NCBI GenBank assembly: GCA_039915505.1
Contig: JBDSND010000006.1
Span: 1-12,999, forward strand
Origin: CAIWHR01 sp039915505
Lineage (GTDB): Bacteria > Pseudomonadota > Gammaproteobacteria > Burkholderiales > Casimicrobiaceae
Direction: 5' to 3'
Length of the DNA: 12,999 nt
Shown here piece after piece: positions 5,849 to 12,343 of the stretch (positions within the stretch are counted from its first letter, which is position 1; each line of letters starts with the position of its first letter). Both the position numbers and the translations under genes were made by a program. The notes under the pieces were generated by a model. The model was given only the letters and a program-made list of their open reading frames with translations. It had not been told where the DNA came from and ran no database searches.

Positions 5849-6217
5849 ATGATCCAGATGCAGTCGGTGCTCGACGTCGCCGATAACACCGGCGCGAAGC
5901 GCGTTATGTGCATCAAGGTGCTTGGTGGTTCCAAGCGCCGCTATGCCCATATCGGAGACGTGATTAAGGTCACCGTCAAGGACGCTGCGCCGCGCGGTCG
6001 CGTCAAGAAGGGCGAGATCTACAACGCTGTCGTGGTGCGCACGCGCCACGGCGTGCGGCGGGACGACGGCGCGCTGGTGCGTTTCGACGCCAACGCGGCG
6101 GTGCTCCTCAATGCCAAGCTCGAGCCGATCGGTACCCGTATTTTCGGGCCCGTGACCCGCGAGCTGCGGACCGAGCGCTTCATGAAGATCGTGTCGCTCG
6201 CGCCGGAGGTGCTCTAA
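5849..6217 (+). CDS. rplN: 50S ribosomal protein L14
   Basis: L14 lies on the 50S interface, where it forms bridges to 16S rRNA and is the target of the silencing factor RsfS. The 122-residue product has exactly the standard bacterial length. It starts MIQMQSVLDVADNTGAKRVM and contains IGDVIKVTVKDAAPRGRVKK and NAVVVRTRHGVRR. It ends with IGTRIFGPVTRELR, then ERFMKIVSLAPEVL. GGAG at 5837-5840 is eight bases from the ATG. As the first gene after the candidate promoter it corresponds to the first spc gene of E. coli. Its stop is directly followed by the rplX ATG. Confidence 0.98.
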   Translation: MIQMQSVLDVADNTGAKRVMCIKVLGGSKRRYAHIGDVIKVTVKDAAPRGRVKKGEIYNAVVVRTRHGVRRDDGALVRFDANAAVLLNAKLEPIGTRIFGPVTRELRTERFMKIVSLAPEVL

Positions 6218-6535
6218 ATGATAAAGATTCGCAAGGGCGACAACGTCGTCGTCATCGCCGGCCGTGACAAAGGCAAGCGCGGCACCGTCAACGCGATCGT
6301 CGACGCCGAGCACGTGCTCGTCGCCGGCGTGAACCAGGTGAAGAAGAACCAGCGCCCCAACCCGATGAAGAATGAGCAGGGCGGCATCGTCACCAAGGAG
6401 ATGCCCCTGCACGTCTCGAACGTGGCTCTGTGGAACCCGTTGACCCAGAAGGCCGACCGCGTCGGCGTCCGGGTCCTCGAGGATGGCCGCAAGGTGCGTT
6501 TCTTCAAGTCCAACGGCGAGCAGGTCAACGCCTGA
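6218..6535 (+). CDS. rplX: 50S ribosomal protein L24
   Basis: L24 initiates 50S assembly by binding the 5' end of 23S rRNA and lies at the tunnel exit. The 105-residue product opens MIKIRKGDNVVVIAGRDKGK, the KOW motif typical of the family, followed by GTVNAIVDAEHVLVAGVNQV and KKNQRPNPMKNEQGGIVTKE. The start immediately follows the rplN TAA, and a strong GGAGGT (6205-6210) lies inside the rplN end with seven bases of spacing. A 32-base gap leads to rplE. In E. coli this junction carries the S8 repressor site, but I do not see a clear equivalent stem here. Confidence 0.97.
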   Translation: MIKIRKGDNVVVIAGRDKGKRGTVNAIVDAEHVLVAGVNQVKKNQRPNPMKNEQGGIVTKEMPLHVSNVALWNPLTQKADRVGVRVLEDGRKVRFFKSNGEQVNA

Positions 6536-6567
6536 CGCGCAACGCGCTCGACCCACGGGAAACGGAT

Positions 6568-7107
6568 ATGGCTCGTCTCAAGGAAATATATCGCAAGGAA
6601 GTGGTGCCGGCGCTCACCGAGCAGTTCGGCTACACGTCGCCGATGCAAGTGCCGCGCGTCAGCAAGGTCGTGCTCAACATGGGCGTCGGCGAGGCGATCG
6701 GCGACAAGAAGCTGCTCGACAACGCCGCCGCCGACATGCTGAAGATCTCGGGCCAGAAGCCGGTGATCACCAAGGCCAAGAAGGCCATCGCCGGATTCAA
6801 GATCCGCGAGGGGTATCCCATCGGCTGCATGGTCACGCTGCGCCAGGAGCGCATGTACGAGTTCCTCGATCGCCTCATCTCGGTCGCGCTGCCGCGGGTG
6901 CGCGACTTCCGCGGCGTGTCGGGGAAGGCCTTCGACGGGCGGGGTAACTACAACATGGGCGTCAAGGAACAGATTATTTTCCCGGAGATCGAGTACGACA
7001 AGATCGACAAGATCCGCGGGATGAACATCACCATCACGACGACTGCGAAGACCGACGCCGAAGCGAAGGCGCTGCTCGCTGCGTTCAAATTCCCGTTCAG
7101 GGGCTAA
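6568..7107 (+). CDS. rplE: 50S ribosomal protein L5
   Basis: L5 binds 5S rRNA and forms part of the central protuberance, contacting P-site tRNA and S13. The 179-residue protein has the standard length. It starts MARLKEIYRKEVVPALTEQF and has VPRVSKVVLNMGVGEAIGDK, KPVITKAKKAIAGFKIREG and FRGVSGKAFDGRGNYNMGVK. It ends in the usual ITTTAKTDAEAKALLAAFKF. The frame is open upstream, but only through rplX in another frame, so the ATG at 6568 is chosen. The ribosome binding site is modest (GGGA, about ten bases upstream), suggesting dependence on ribosomes arriving from rplX. Confidence 0.97.
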   Translation: MARLKEIYRKEVVPALTEQFGYTSPMQVPRVSKVVLNMGVGEAIGDKKLLDNAAADMLKISGQKPVITKAKKAIAGFKIREGYPIGCMVTLRQERMYEFLDRLISVALPRVRDFRGVSGKAFDGRGNYNMGVKEQIIFPEIEYDKIDKIRGMNITITTTAKTDAEAKALLAAFKFPFRG

Positions 7108-7113
7108 TCGGAC

Positions 7114-7419
7114 ATGGCCAAACTCTCTCTCATCAACCGCGACGCCAAGCGGCGCGCCCTGGTGAAGAAATACGCCAAGAAGCGCGCAGCGCTCGAGGCG
7201 ATCATGAACAACTCCAAGTTCTCGGACGAGGACCGTTTCGCAGCGCGGCTCAAGCTGCAGCAGCTGCCGCGCAATGCCAATCCGACCCGCGTGCGCAACC
7301 GCTGCGCGTTGACCGGACGTCCCCGTGGCTACTTCCGCAAGTTCGGCCTAGGCCGCAACAAGCTGCGTGAGTTCGCGATGCGCGGCGAGATCCCGGGCAT
7401 CGTCAAGGCGAGCTGGTAG
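7114..7419 (+). CDS. rpsN: 30S ribosomal protein S14, long zinc-free form
   Basis: S14 binds the 30S head near S3 and S19. The product is 101 residues and has no CxxC pairs; its only cysteine is in RCALTGRPRGYFRKFGLGRN. This is therefore the long, zinc-independent form usual in proteobacteria, rather than the 61-residue zinc form. It starts MAKLSLINRDAKRRALVKKY and ends LREFAMRGEIPGIVKASW, both as expected. The ATG lies six bases after the rplE stop with only a weak CGGA before it, so translation is probably coupled. A 26-base gap leads to rpsH. Confidence 0.97.
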   Translation: MAKLSLINRDAKRRALVKKYAKKRAALEAIMNNSKFSDEDRFAARLKLQQLPRNANPTRVRNRCALTGRPRGYFRKFGLGRNKLREFAMRGEIPGIVKASW

Positions 7420-7445
7420 ACGAACACGAAGAGGCAGGTGAACGC

Positions 7446-7841
7446 ATGAGCATGACTGATCCGATCGCCGACATGCTGACCCGCATCCGCAATGCGCAGA
7501 TGCGAGAGGAAGCCGTCGTCGCGATGCCCTCGTCGAAGGTGAAACTTGCCATCGCCAAGGTCCTGAAAGACGAAGGCTACGTGGACGGCTTCAAGGTGTC
7601 CGGCGAGGAGGTGAAGCCGGTGCTGGAGATCGCCCTCAAATACTACGCGGGCCGGCCCGTCATCGAGAAGATCGAGCGCGTGTCGAAGCCCGGCCTGCGC
7701 ATCTACAAGAGCAAGGACGACATTCCGCGGGTGATGAACGGCCTCGGCATCGCCATTGTGTCGACCTCGCAGGGCGTGATGACCGACCGCAAGGCGCGCG
7801 CGACCGGTGTCGGTGGCGAAGTGCTCTGCATCGTCGCCTGA
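7446..7841 (+). CDS. rpsH: 30S ribosomal protein S8
   Basis: S8 is a primary binder of the central domain of 16S rRNA and is the translational repressor of the spc operon in E. coli. The 131-residue product starts MSMTDPIADMLTRIRNAQM, almost as in E. coli, and ends with the conserved GVMTDRKARATGVGGEVLCI, then VA. The middle contains PSSKVKLAIAKVLKDEGYV. AGGCAGGTGAACGC precedes the ATG, giving an AGG-type ribosome binding site. It is 26 bases from rpsN and 22 from rplF. Autoregulation through an rRNA-like site in the spc mRNA would be expected by analogy but is not evident here. Confidence 0.97.
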   Translation: MSMTDPIADMLTRIRNAQMREEAVVAMPSSKVKLAIAKVLKDEGYVDGFKVSGEEVKPVLEIALKYYAGRPVIEKIERVSKPGLRIYKSKDDIPRVMNGLGIAIVSTSQGVMTDRKARATGVGGEVLCIVA

Positions 7842-7863
7842 CCGTCGATCAAGGACCCAGCAA

Positions 7864-8391
7864 ATGTCGCGAATTGGCAATCATCCGATCCCCGTGCCGC
7901 CGAAGGTCGAGATCACGACCGGCGAGCGCGAGATCACGGTCAAGGGCCCGCTTGGAACACTGTCGCGTCCCCTTCCGCCCGGCCTGTCCGTCGAGAAGAA
8001 CGGCGATACGCTCGTCTGCAAGGCGGCTGGCGCCGAGCACAACGCCATGCACGGAACCCTGCGGGCGCTCGTCGCCAACATGGTCAAGGGCGTGACCGAC
8101 GGGTTCGAGAGGCGACTGACGCTCGTGGGCGTCGGCTACCGCGCCCAGGCGGCCGGCGACAAGGTCAACCTGTCGCTCGGCTTTTCGCATCCCGTGGTCC
8201 ATGCCATGCCGAAGGGCGTGAAGGTCGAGACCCCGGCGCAGACCGAGATCGTCGTCAAGGGAATCGACAAGCAGCAAGTCGGCCAGGTCGCCGCGGAAAT
8301 CCGCGCCTACCGCCCGCCCGAGCCCTACAAGGGCAAGGGTGTGCGCTACGCCGGTGAGCGGGTAGTGATCAAGGAAACCAAGAAGAAGTAG
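7864..8391 (+). CDS. rplF: 50S ribosomal protein L6
   Basis: L6 has two repeated domains and lies at the base of the L7/L12 stalk near the sarcin-ricin loop, where elongation factors bind. The start at 7864 gives MSRIGNHPIPVPPKVEITT and a 175-residue protein of normal length. The frame opens earlier at a GTG inside rpsH, but that part is not L6-like. AAGGA lies nine bases upstream. The second domain carries LVGVGYRAQAAGDKVNLSLG and the signature YRPPEPYKGKGVRYAGE near the end, followed by a basic tail KETKKK. It is followed by an unusual 128-base gap before rplR. Confidence 0.97.
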   Translation: MSRIGNHPIPVPPKVEITTGEREITVKGPLGTLSRPLPPGLSVEKNGDTLVCKAAGAEHNAMHGTLRALVANMVKGVTDGFERRLTLVGVGYRAQAAGDKVNLSLGFSHPVVHAMPKGVKVETPAQTEIVVKGIDKQQVGQVAAEIRAYRPPEPYKGKGVRYAGERVVIKETKKK

Positions 8392-8404
8392 GCATGACGG
8401 GGTC

Positions 8405-8459
8405 CGGCAGCTGAGGCTGCCGTGCCGTAGCGGGAACTGCGTCCGGCGCGGGCCCGCGC
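8405..8459 (+). other. Two inverted repeats in the rplF-rplR gap
   Basis: CGGCAG-CTGAGG-CTGCCG (8405-8422) forms a six-base-pair stem, and GCGCGGGCCCGCGC (8446-8459) is a perfect 14-base palindrome. They lie in the 8392-8519 gap, which otherwise shows no gene. Neither is followed by a U-run, so an intrinsic terminator is unlikely. The second could form only a hairpin with a very small or strained loop, or pair between strands. No sigma-70 promoter is evident between them and rplR. Confidence 0.65.
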
Positions 8460-8519
8460 GAGGGTGATCAAATCAACCGATGAGCGGCGGCCAAGAGCCT
8501 CTCGTCGAATGGAGCTGAA

Positions 8520-8873
8520 ATGGACAAGAACGTCGCTAGACTCCGGCGCGCCCGTAAAACCCGGGCTCGCATATCGGGGCAGCGCGCCACGCGGTTGGTC
8601 GTGAGTCGCTCGAATTGCCACATCTACGCGCAAATCATCGCGCCGGAGGGTAACAAGGTGCTCGCGAGCGCCTCGACCCTGGAAGCCGAGGTCCGCAAGG
8701 ACACGAAAAACGGCGGCAACAAGGCCGCGGCCGCCCTGGTGGGCAAGCGCATTGCCGACCGCGCCAAGGCGCTCGGCGTCGAGACCGTGGCCTTCGATCG
8801 CTCGGGTTATCGCTATCACGGCCGGGTGGAAGCCCTGGCCGACGCGGCGCGCGAAGCCGGCCTCAAATTCTGA
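8520..8873 (+). CDS. rplR: 50S ribosomal protein L18
   Basis: L18 binds 5S rRNA with L5 and anchors it in the central protuberance. The 117-residue product matches the usual length. It starts MDKNVARLRRARKTRARISG and includes ATRLVVSRSNCHIYAQIIAP and VGKRIADRAKALGVETVAFD. It ends with the conserved sequence SGYRYHGRVEALADAAREAG, then LKF. GGAG six bases before the ATG is a good ribosome binding site; GGAGCTGAA directly before the start resembles the sequence before rpsJ, rplB and rpsM. Confidence 0.97.
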   Translation: MDKNVARLRRARKTRARISGQRATRLVVSRSNCHIYAQIIAPEGNKVLASASTLEAEVRKDTKNGGNKAAAALVGKRIADRAKALGVETVAFDRSGYRYHGRVEALADAAREAGLKF

Positions 8874-8902
8874 CCTAGCGACGGATCGGGAAAGACAACC
8901 AC

Positions 8903-9427
8903 ATGGCACGACAGCAGCAGCGCAACCAGCAGCAAGACGATCGCGGCGATGGCCTGCGCGAGAAGATGATCAGCATCAATCGCGTCACCAAGGTGGTGAA
9001 GGGCGGCCGGATCCTCGGCTTTGCCGCGCTCGCCGTGGTCGGCGACGGTGATGGCCGGGTCGGCATGGGCAAGGGCAAGGCCAAGGAAGTGCCTGTGGCC
9101 GTGCAGAAGGCCATGGAGGAAGCTCGCCGCCGCATGGTCAAGGTGCGGCTCAAGAGCGGCACGCTGCACCACGCGGTGGTCGGGCAGCACGGTGCGACGA
9201 AGGTGTTCATGCAGCCCGCAGCGGCCGGTACCGGCGTGATCGCCGGTGGCCCGATGCGCGCCGTATTCGAGGTCGTGGGCGTGACCAACATCCTGGCAAA
9301 GTGCCACGGCTCGACCAATCCTTACAACATCGTGCGCGCAACGCTCGATGCCCTGGAGAAGGGCAACGCGCCCGCCGACATCGCCGCCAAGCGCGGCATG
9401 ACGGTCGAGCAACTCATGGAAGCGTGA
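8903..9427 (+). CDS. rpsE: 30S ribosomal protein S5
   Basis: S5 lies at the mRNA entry side of the 30S body, affects decoding accuracy together with S4, and carries the residues altered in spectinomycin resistance in E. coli. The 174-residue product has a glutamine-rich start (MARQQQRNQQQDDRGDGL), then REKMISINRVTKVVKGGRIL. It has GDGDGRVGMGKGKAKEVPVA, a double-stranded RNA binding type domain followed by the second domain with GVIAGGPMRAVFEVVGVTNI and STNPYNIVRATLDAL. The loop VTKVVKGG is complete, so no resistance-type deletion is seen. The ribosome binding site is weak, and rpmD starts two bases after the stop. Confidence 0.97.
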   Translation: MARQQQRNQQQDDRGDGLREKMISINRVTKVVKGGRILGFAALAVVGDGDGRVGMGKGKAKEVPVAVQKAMEEARRRMVKVRLKSGTLHHAVVGQHGATKVFMQPAAAGTGVIAGGPMRAVFEVVGVTNILAKCHGSTNPYNIVRATLDALEKGNAPADIAAKRGMTVEQLMEA

Positions 9428-9429
9428 TC

Positions 9430-9645
9430 ATGGCGCAGGACAAGAAGATGCTTCGCGTGAAGCTCGTCAAGGGCCTCATCAGCTGCAAGGAAGGCCATCG
9501 CGCCACGGTGCGCGGGCTGGGTCTCAAGTGGCGCGAGCACAGCGTCGACGTGGAAGACACGCCAGCCGTGCGCGGCATGATCAACAAGGTCTCGTACCTC
9601 GTGAAGGTAGTCGAGGACGGGGACGAGCGTCGGGCCAAGGCCTGA
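9430..9645 (+). CDS. rpmD: 50S ribosomal protein L30
   Basis: L30 is a small alpha/beta protein on the solvent side of the 50S subunit. The product is 71 residues, while most bacterial L30 proteins have about 59-61. The core KMLRVKLVKGLISCKEGHRA, VRGLGLKWREHSVDVEDTP and AVRGMINKVSYLVKVVE is complete, and the excess is a few residues at the N-terminus plus the charged tail DGDERRAKA. The ATG at 9430 is two bases after the rpsE stop with GGAAG just upstream; the frame is open further back but only as an rpsE shadow. It is followed by rplO after 25 bases. Confidence 0.95.
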   Translation: MAQDKKMLRVKLVKGLISCKEGHRATVRGLGLKWREHSVDVEDTPAVRGMINKVSYLVKVVEDGDERRAKA

Positions 9646-9670
9646 CCCCACGGGCTAATCGGAGTCGCAC

Positions 9671-10102
9671 ATGCAGTTGAACACCATCAAGCCGGCCGAG
9701 GGATCGAAGAAGAACCGCCGCCGCGTCGGACGTGGCATCGGCTCGGGGCTGGGCAAGACTGCCGGCCGTGGCCACAAGGGCCAGAAGTCCCGCTCGGGCG
9801 GATTCCACAAGGTGGGCTTCGAAGGCGGCCAGATGCCGCTGCAGCGCCGGCTGCCCAAGCGCGGGTTCGTCTCGCCTACGCGCAGCGACACCGCCGAGGT
9901 CCGGCTGTCCGATCTCGCCCGCCTGCCGGTCACCGATGTCGACCTGCTCGCCTTGAAGTCGGCGGGCATCGTGCCGGCCCTGGCCAAGGCGGCCAAGGTG
10001 ATCAAGTCGGGGGAGCTCGGCAAGGCCGTGAAGCTCACCGGCATCGGTGCGACCAAGGGTGCACGCGCGGCCATTGAAGCCGCCGGCGGCAGCATCGCCT
10101 AA
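9671..10102 (+). CDS. rplO: 50S ribosomal protein L15
   Basis: L15 is a late 50S assembly protein with a long extended N-terminal arm that runs into the subunit. The 143-residue product begins MQLNTIKPAEGSKKNRRRVG and has the glycine-rich basic arm GRGIGSGLGKTAGRGHKGQK and FHKVGFEGGQMPLQRRLPKR. The globular part includes LSDLARLPVTDVDLLALKSA and a C-terminal domain ending in GARAAIEAAGGSIA. GGAG at 9660-9663 gives a standard ribosome binding site. The secY start follows 18 bases after the stop, as in other spc operons. Confidence 0.97.
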   Translation: MQLNTIKPAEGSKKNRRRVGRGIGSGLGKTAGRGHKGQKSRSGGFHKVGFEGGQMPLQRRLPKRGFVSPTRSDTAEVRLSDLARLPVTDVDLLALKSAGIVPALAKAAKVIKSGELGKAVKLTGIGATKGARAAIEAAGGSIA

Positions 10103-10120
10103 CGGAACGGGAAGAATCGC

Positions 10121-11443
10121 TTGGCCATCTCAAATCCGGCCCTGAAGAGCGGGAGCAAGTACGCCGACTTGAAGCGGCGGCTGTGGTTCCTGCTGGGCGC
10201 GCTCGTGGTTTACCGGGTCGGGACCCACATCCCGGTGCCCGGCATCAACGCCAACGTCCTGGACGAGCTTTTCCGCAACCAGCAAGGCGGCATTCTCGGT
10301 CTATTCAACGTGTTCTCGGGCGGCGCGCTGCAGCGCTTTTCGATCTTCGCGCTGGGGATCATGCCGTATATCTCGGCCTCCATCATCATGCAGCTGTGCA
10401 CGGTGGTGGTGCCGTCGCTCGAAGCGCTGAAGAAAGAGGGCGAGGCGGGCCGGCGCAAGATCACCCAGTACACGCGCTATGCGACCCTCGGGCTCGCCTT
10501 CTTCCAGGCGCTCGGTATTTCTGTAGCCCTGGAGGCGCAGGCGGGATTGGTCATCGACCCGGGCCTGTCGTTCCGGATGCTGAGCGCGGTGACGCTCCTC
10601 ACCGGCACCATGTTTTTGATGTGGCTGGGCGAGCAGATCACCGAGCGTGGCCTCGGCAATGGCATCTCCCTCATCATCTTCGCGGGCATCGCCGCCGGCT
10701 TGCCGAATGCGATCGGGCTGACTCTCGAGCAGGCGCGCACAGGCGCGTACTCGATTCTGCTGGTGCTGGGCATCGCCGCCTTAGTCGTGCTGGTCACGGC
10801 CTTCGTGGTGTTCATGGAGCGGGCGCTGCGCAAGATCCTGGTGAACTACGCCAAGCGCCAGGTGGGCAACAAGGTCTACCAGGGCCAGAGCTCGCACCTG
10901 CCGCTCAAGATCAACATGGCAGGGGTCATCCCGCCGATTTTTGCCTCCTCGATCATCCTGTTCCCGGCAACGCTGGCGCAGTGGTTCGGCAGCGGCGAGG
11001 GCACGATCTGGCTGCGCGATCTCGCTTCCGCGCTCGGCCCCGGCCAGCCGGTGCACGAGATCCTGTATGCGGCCGCAATCATCTTTTTCTGCTTCTTCTA
11101 CACGGCGCTGCAGTACAACCCGAGGGAGACTGCGGAGAACCTGAAGAAGAGTGGTGCGTTCATCCCAGGCTACCGCCCCGGCGACCAGACTGCGCGCTAC
11201 ATCGAGCGCATCTCGATGCGCCTGACACTGATCGGCTCGCTCTACCTGGTGATCGTCTGCTTCATCCCGAACTTCCTGATCGCCTGGAAGCAGGTGCCGT
11301 TCTACTTCGGGGGGACGTCGCTTTTGATTATCGTCGTCGTGACCATGGACTTCATGACCCAGGTCCAGGCCTACCTCATGTCGCAGCAATACGAAAGCCT
11401 GCTCCGCAAGGCGAACTTCAAGGGTGGCTTGCCCACGCGCTGA
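10121..11443 (+). CDS. secY: Protein translocase subunit SecY
   Basis: SecY is the inner-membrane channel that exports unfolded proteins with SecE, SecG and the SecA motor, and inserts membrane proteins with SRP. The 440-residue product has the family's length and ten hydrophobic segments. The start is a TTG at 10121, giving MAISNPALKSGSKYADLKRR; a GGGAAG tract lies upstream and no in-frame ATG fits better. Conserved parts include the plug region FNVFSGGALQRFSIFALGIM (about residues 62-81), MAGVIPPIFASS, GAFIPGYRPGDQTARYIERI, and the cytosolic tail MSQQYESLLRKANFKG. The TGA overlaps the infA ATG by one base (TGATG). No key region appears missing. Confidence 0.98.
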   Translation: MAISNPALKSGSKYADLKRRLWFLLGALVVYRVGTHIPVPGINANVLDELFRNQQGGILGLFNVFSGGALQRFSIFALGIMPYISASIIMQLCTVVVPSLEALKKEGEAGRRKITQYTRYATLGLAFFQALGISVALEAQAGLVIDPGLSFRMLSAVTLLTGTMFLMWLGEQITERGLGNGISLIIFAGIAAGLPNAIGLTLEQARTGAYSILLVLGIAALVVLVTAFVVFMERALRKILVNYAKRQVGNKVYQGQSSHLPLKINMAGVIPPIFASSIILFPATLAQWFGSGEGTIWLRDLASALGPGQPVHEILYAAAIIFFCFFYTALQYNPRETAENLKKSGAFIPGYRPGDQTARYIERISMRLTLIGSLYLVIVCFIPNFLIAWKQVPFYFGGTSLLIIVVVTMDFMTQVQAYLMSQQYESLLRKANFKGGLPTR

Positions 11444-11661
11444 TGTCCAAGGAAGAAACGATCCAAATGCAGGGGGAGATCCTCGAGACGCTCCCCAACG
11501 CGACCTTCCGCGTCAAACTCGAGAACGGCCATGTGGTCCTGGGACACATCTCGGGGAAAATGCGGATGCACTACATCAAGATCCTGCCGGGTGACAAGGT
11601 GACCGTGGACGTTTCGCCCTACGACCTGTCCCGTGCGCGGATCATCTTCAGGGCCAAGTGA
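11443..11661 (+). CDS. infA: Translation initiation factor IF-1
   Basis: IF-1 blocks the 30S A site during initiation and helps IF-2 and IF-3. The product is 72 residues, the standard size, and is a single OB/S1-type domain. It reads MSKEETIQMQGEILETLPNA, then TFRVKLENGHVVLGHISGKM, followed by RMHYIKILPGDKVTVDVSPY and a basic end ARIIFRAK. The start at 11443 overlaps the secY stop by one base; its ribosome binding site would lie within the secY end, so coupling to SecY translation is likely. Its place between secY and rpmJ is typical of betaproteobacteria and differs from E. coli, where infA is elsewhere. Some betaproteobacteria keep a second infA; that cannot be judged from this window. Confidence 0.96.
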   Translation: MSKEETIQMQGEILETLPNATFRVKLENGHVVLGHISGKMRMHYIKILPGDKVTVDVSPYDLSRARIIFRAK

Positions 11662-11733
11662 GCGTCGGGGCCAGGACGGCAAACAGCAAAGGCGGCTGCG
11701 GCGGGACCGGCAGTCGGGTAAACGGGGAAGACC

Positions 11734-11847
11734 ATGAAAGTGCTTGCTTCAGTGAAGAAGATCTGCCGCAACTGCAAGATTATCCGGCGCCACGGCGTGG
11801 TGTGGGTGATCTGCTCGGACCCGCGTCACAAGCAGCGCCAGGGATAG
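11734..11847 (+). CDS. rpmJ: 50S ribosomal protein L36, zinc-binding form
   Basis: L36 is the smallest 50S protein and stabilises 23S rRNA late in assembly. The 37-residue product reads MKVLASVKKICRNCKIIRRH and then GVVWVICSDPRHKQRQG. Cys11, Cys14, Cys27 and His32 form the complete zinc ribbon, so this is the zinc-dependent type, and no zinc-free paralogue is in view. GGGGAAG lies just upstream of the ATG. It is 72 bases after infA; that gap shows no clear signal. A 94-base gap with an inverted repeat separates it from rpsM. Confidence 0.96.
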   Translation: MKVLASVKKICRNCKIIRRHGVVWVICSDPRHKQRQG

Positions 11848-11861
11848 CGGGTGTCATGAGA

Positions 11862-11941
11862 CAGTTGGCAGTTGACAGGAATTTGCAACGCCGACCGCTC
11901 CATACCACTGTCAACCGACAACTGAAAACAGAGAACTGAAC
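11862..11941. repeat. Inverted 7-base repeat arrays between rpmJ and rpsM
   Basis: Bases 11862-11878 read CAGTTGG, CAGTTGA, CAG. Bases 11908-11941 read CTGTCAA, CCGACAA, CTGAAAA, CAGAGAA, CTGAAC and end at the rpsM ATG. CAGTTGGCAGTTGACAG pairs with CTGTCAACCGACAACTG (11908-11924) in 15 of 17 positions across a 29-base loop. The layout is the same as before rpsJ: reverse-strand units, a spacer, then forward units running into the start codon, with the AGAG of the fourth unit acting as the Shine-Dalgarno sequence. In E. coli the corresponding leader folds into the pseudoknot bound by S4; this sequence does not obviously resemble that fold. No U-run follows the stem. Confidence 0.83.
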
Positions 11942-12322
11942 ATGGCCCGTATTGCAGGCGTCAACATTCCCAATCACCAGCACGCGGAGATCGCGCTGAC
12001 GGCAATCTACGGCATCGGCCGTCCGCGCGCCAAGGCGATCTGCGAGGCAGCCGGCGTCGAGCCGACCCGCAAAGTGAAGGATCTCTCCGACGCCGAGATG
12101 GACAAGCTGCGCGAGCAGATCGGCAAGTTCACCGTCGAGGGCGACCTCCGGCGTGAGGTCACCATGAGCATCAAGCGGCTCATGGACCTCGGCTGCTATC
12201 GCGGTGTGCGGCATCGCCGCGGCCTACCAGTCCGCGGCCAGCGTACGCGCACCAACGCCCGTACCCGCAAGGGACCCAAGAAGTCGCGCGCCAGCACGGG
12301 TGCGAAGCCCGCGGGCAAGTAG
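11942..12322 (+). CDS. rpsM: 30S ribosomal protein S13
   Basis: S13 lies at the top of the 30S head, contacts P-site tRNA through its C-terminal tail, and bridges to L5 in the 50S subunit. The product starts MARIAGVNIPNHQHAEIALT and has the helix-two-turn-helix core YGIGRPRAKAICEAAGVEP. It carries the signature LMDLGCYRGVRHRRGLPVRG and QRTRTNARTRKGPKK. It is 126 residues, several more than the usual 118-121, owing to the basic tail SRASTGAKPAGK, the part that approaches tRNA. The start is set by the conserved N-terminus. The TAG stop is directly followed by an in-frame TAA (12323-12325). It is the first gene of the alpha block. Confidence 0.97.
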   Translation: MARIAGVNIPNHQHAEIALTAIYGIGRPRAKAICEAAGVEPTRKVKDLSDAEMDKLREQIGKFTVEGDLRREVTMSIKRLMDLGCYRGVRHRRGLPVRGQRTRTNARTRKGPKKSRASTGAKPAGK

Positions 12323-12343
12323 TAATTGCAAAGGATAAACAGG

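Noticed and set aside
5537..6556. Minus-strand open frame of 339 codons opposite rplN and rplX
   Set aside because: It is a mirror frame of rplN, rplX and the spc leader, with no recognisable domain and no promoter or ribosome binding site on that strand.
6536..6567. S8 repressor binding site at the rplX-rplE junction
   Set aside because: E. coli has such a site here, but the short gap shows no clear stem with the internal-loop pattern of the 16S S8 site. A structure-aware search could still find a diverged version.
10183..11442. Long plus-strand frame inside secY upstream of infA
   Set aside because: It is simply the infA frame extended backward through secY. The translation is arginine/alanine-rich and lacks membrane segments, whereas the overlapping secY frame is unmistakable.
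11848..11941. CRISPR-like or phage attachment repeat before rpsM
   Set aside because: The units are seven bases long, degenerate and arranged as facing arrays. There are no spacers of constant length and no cas, integrase or tRNA gene nearby.
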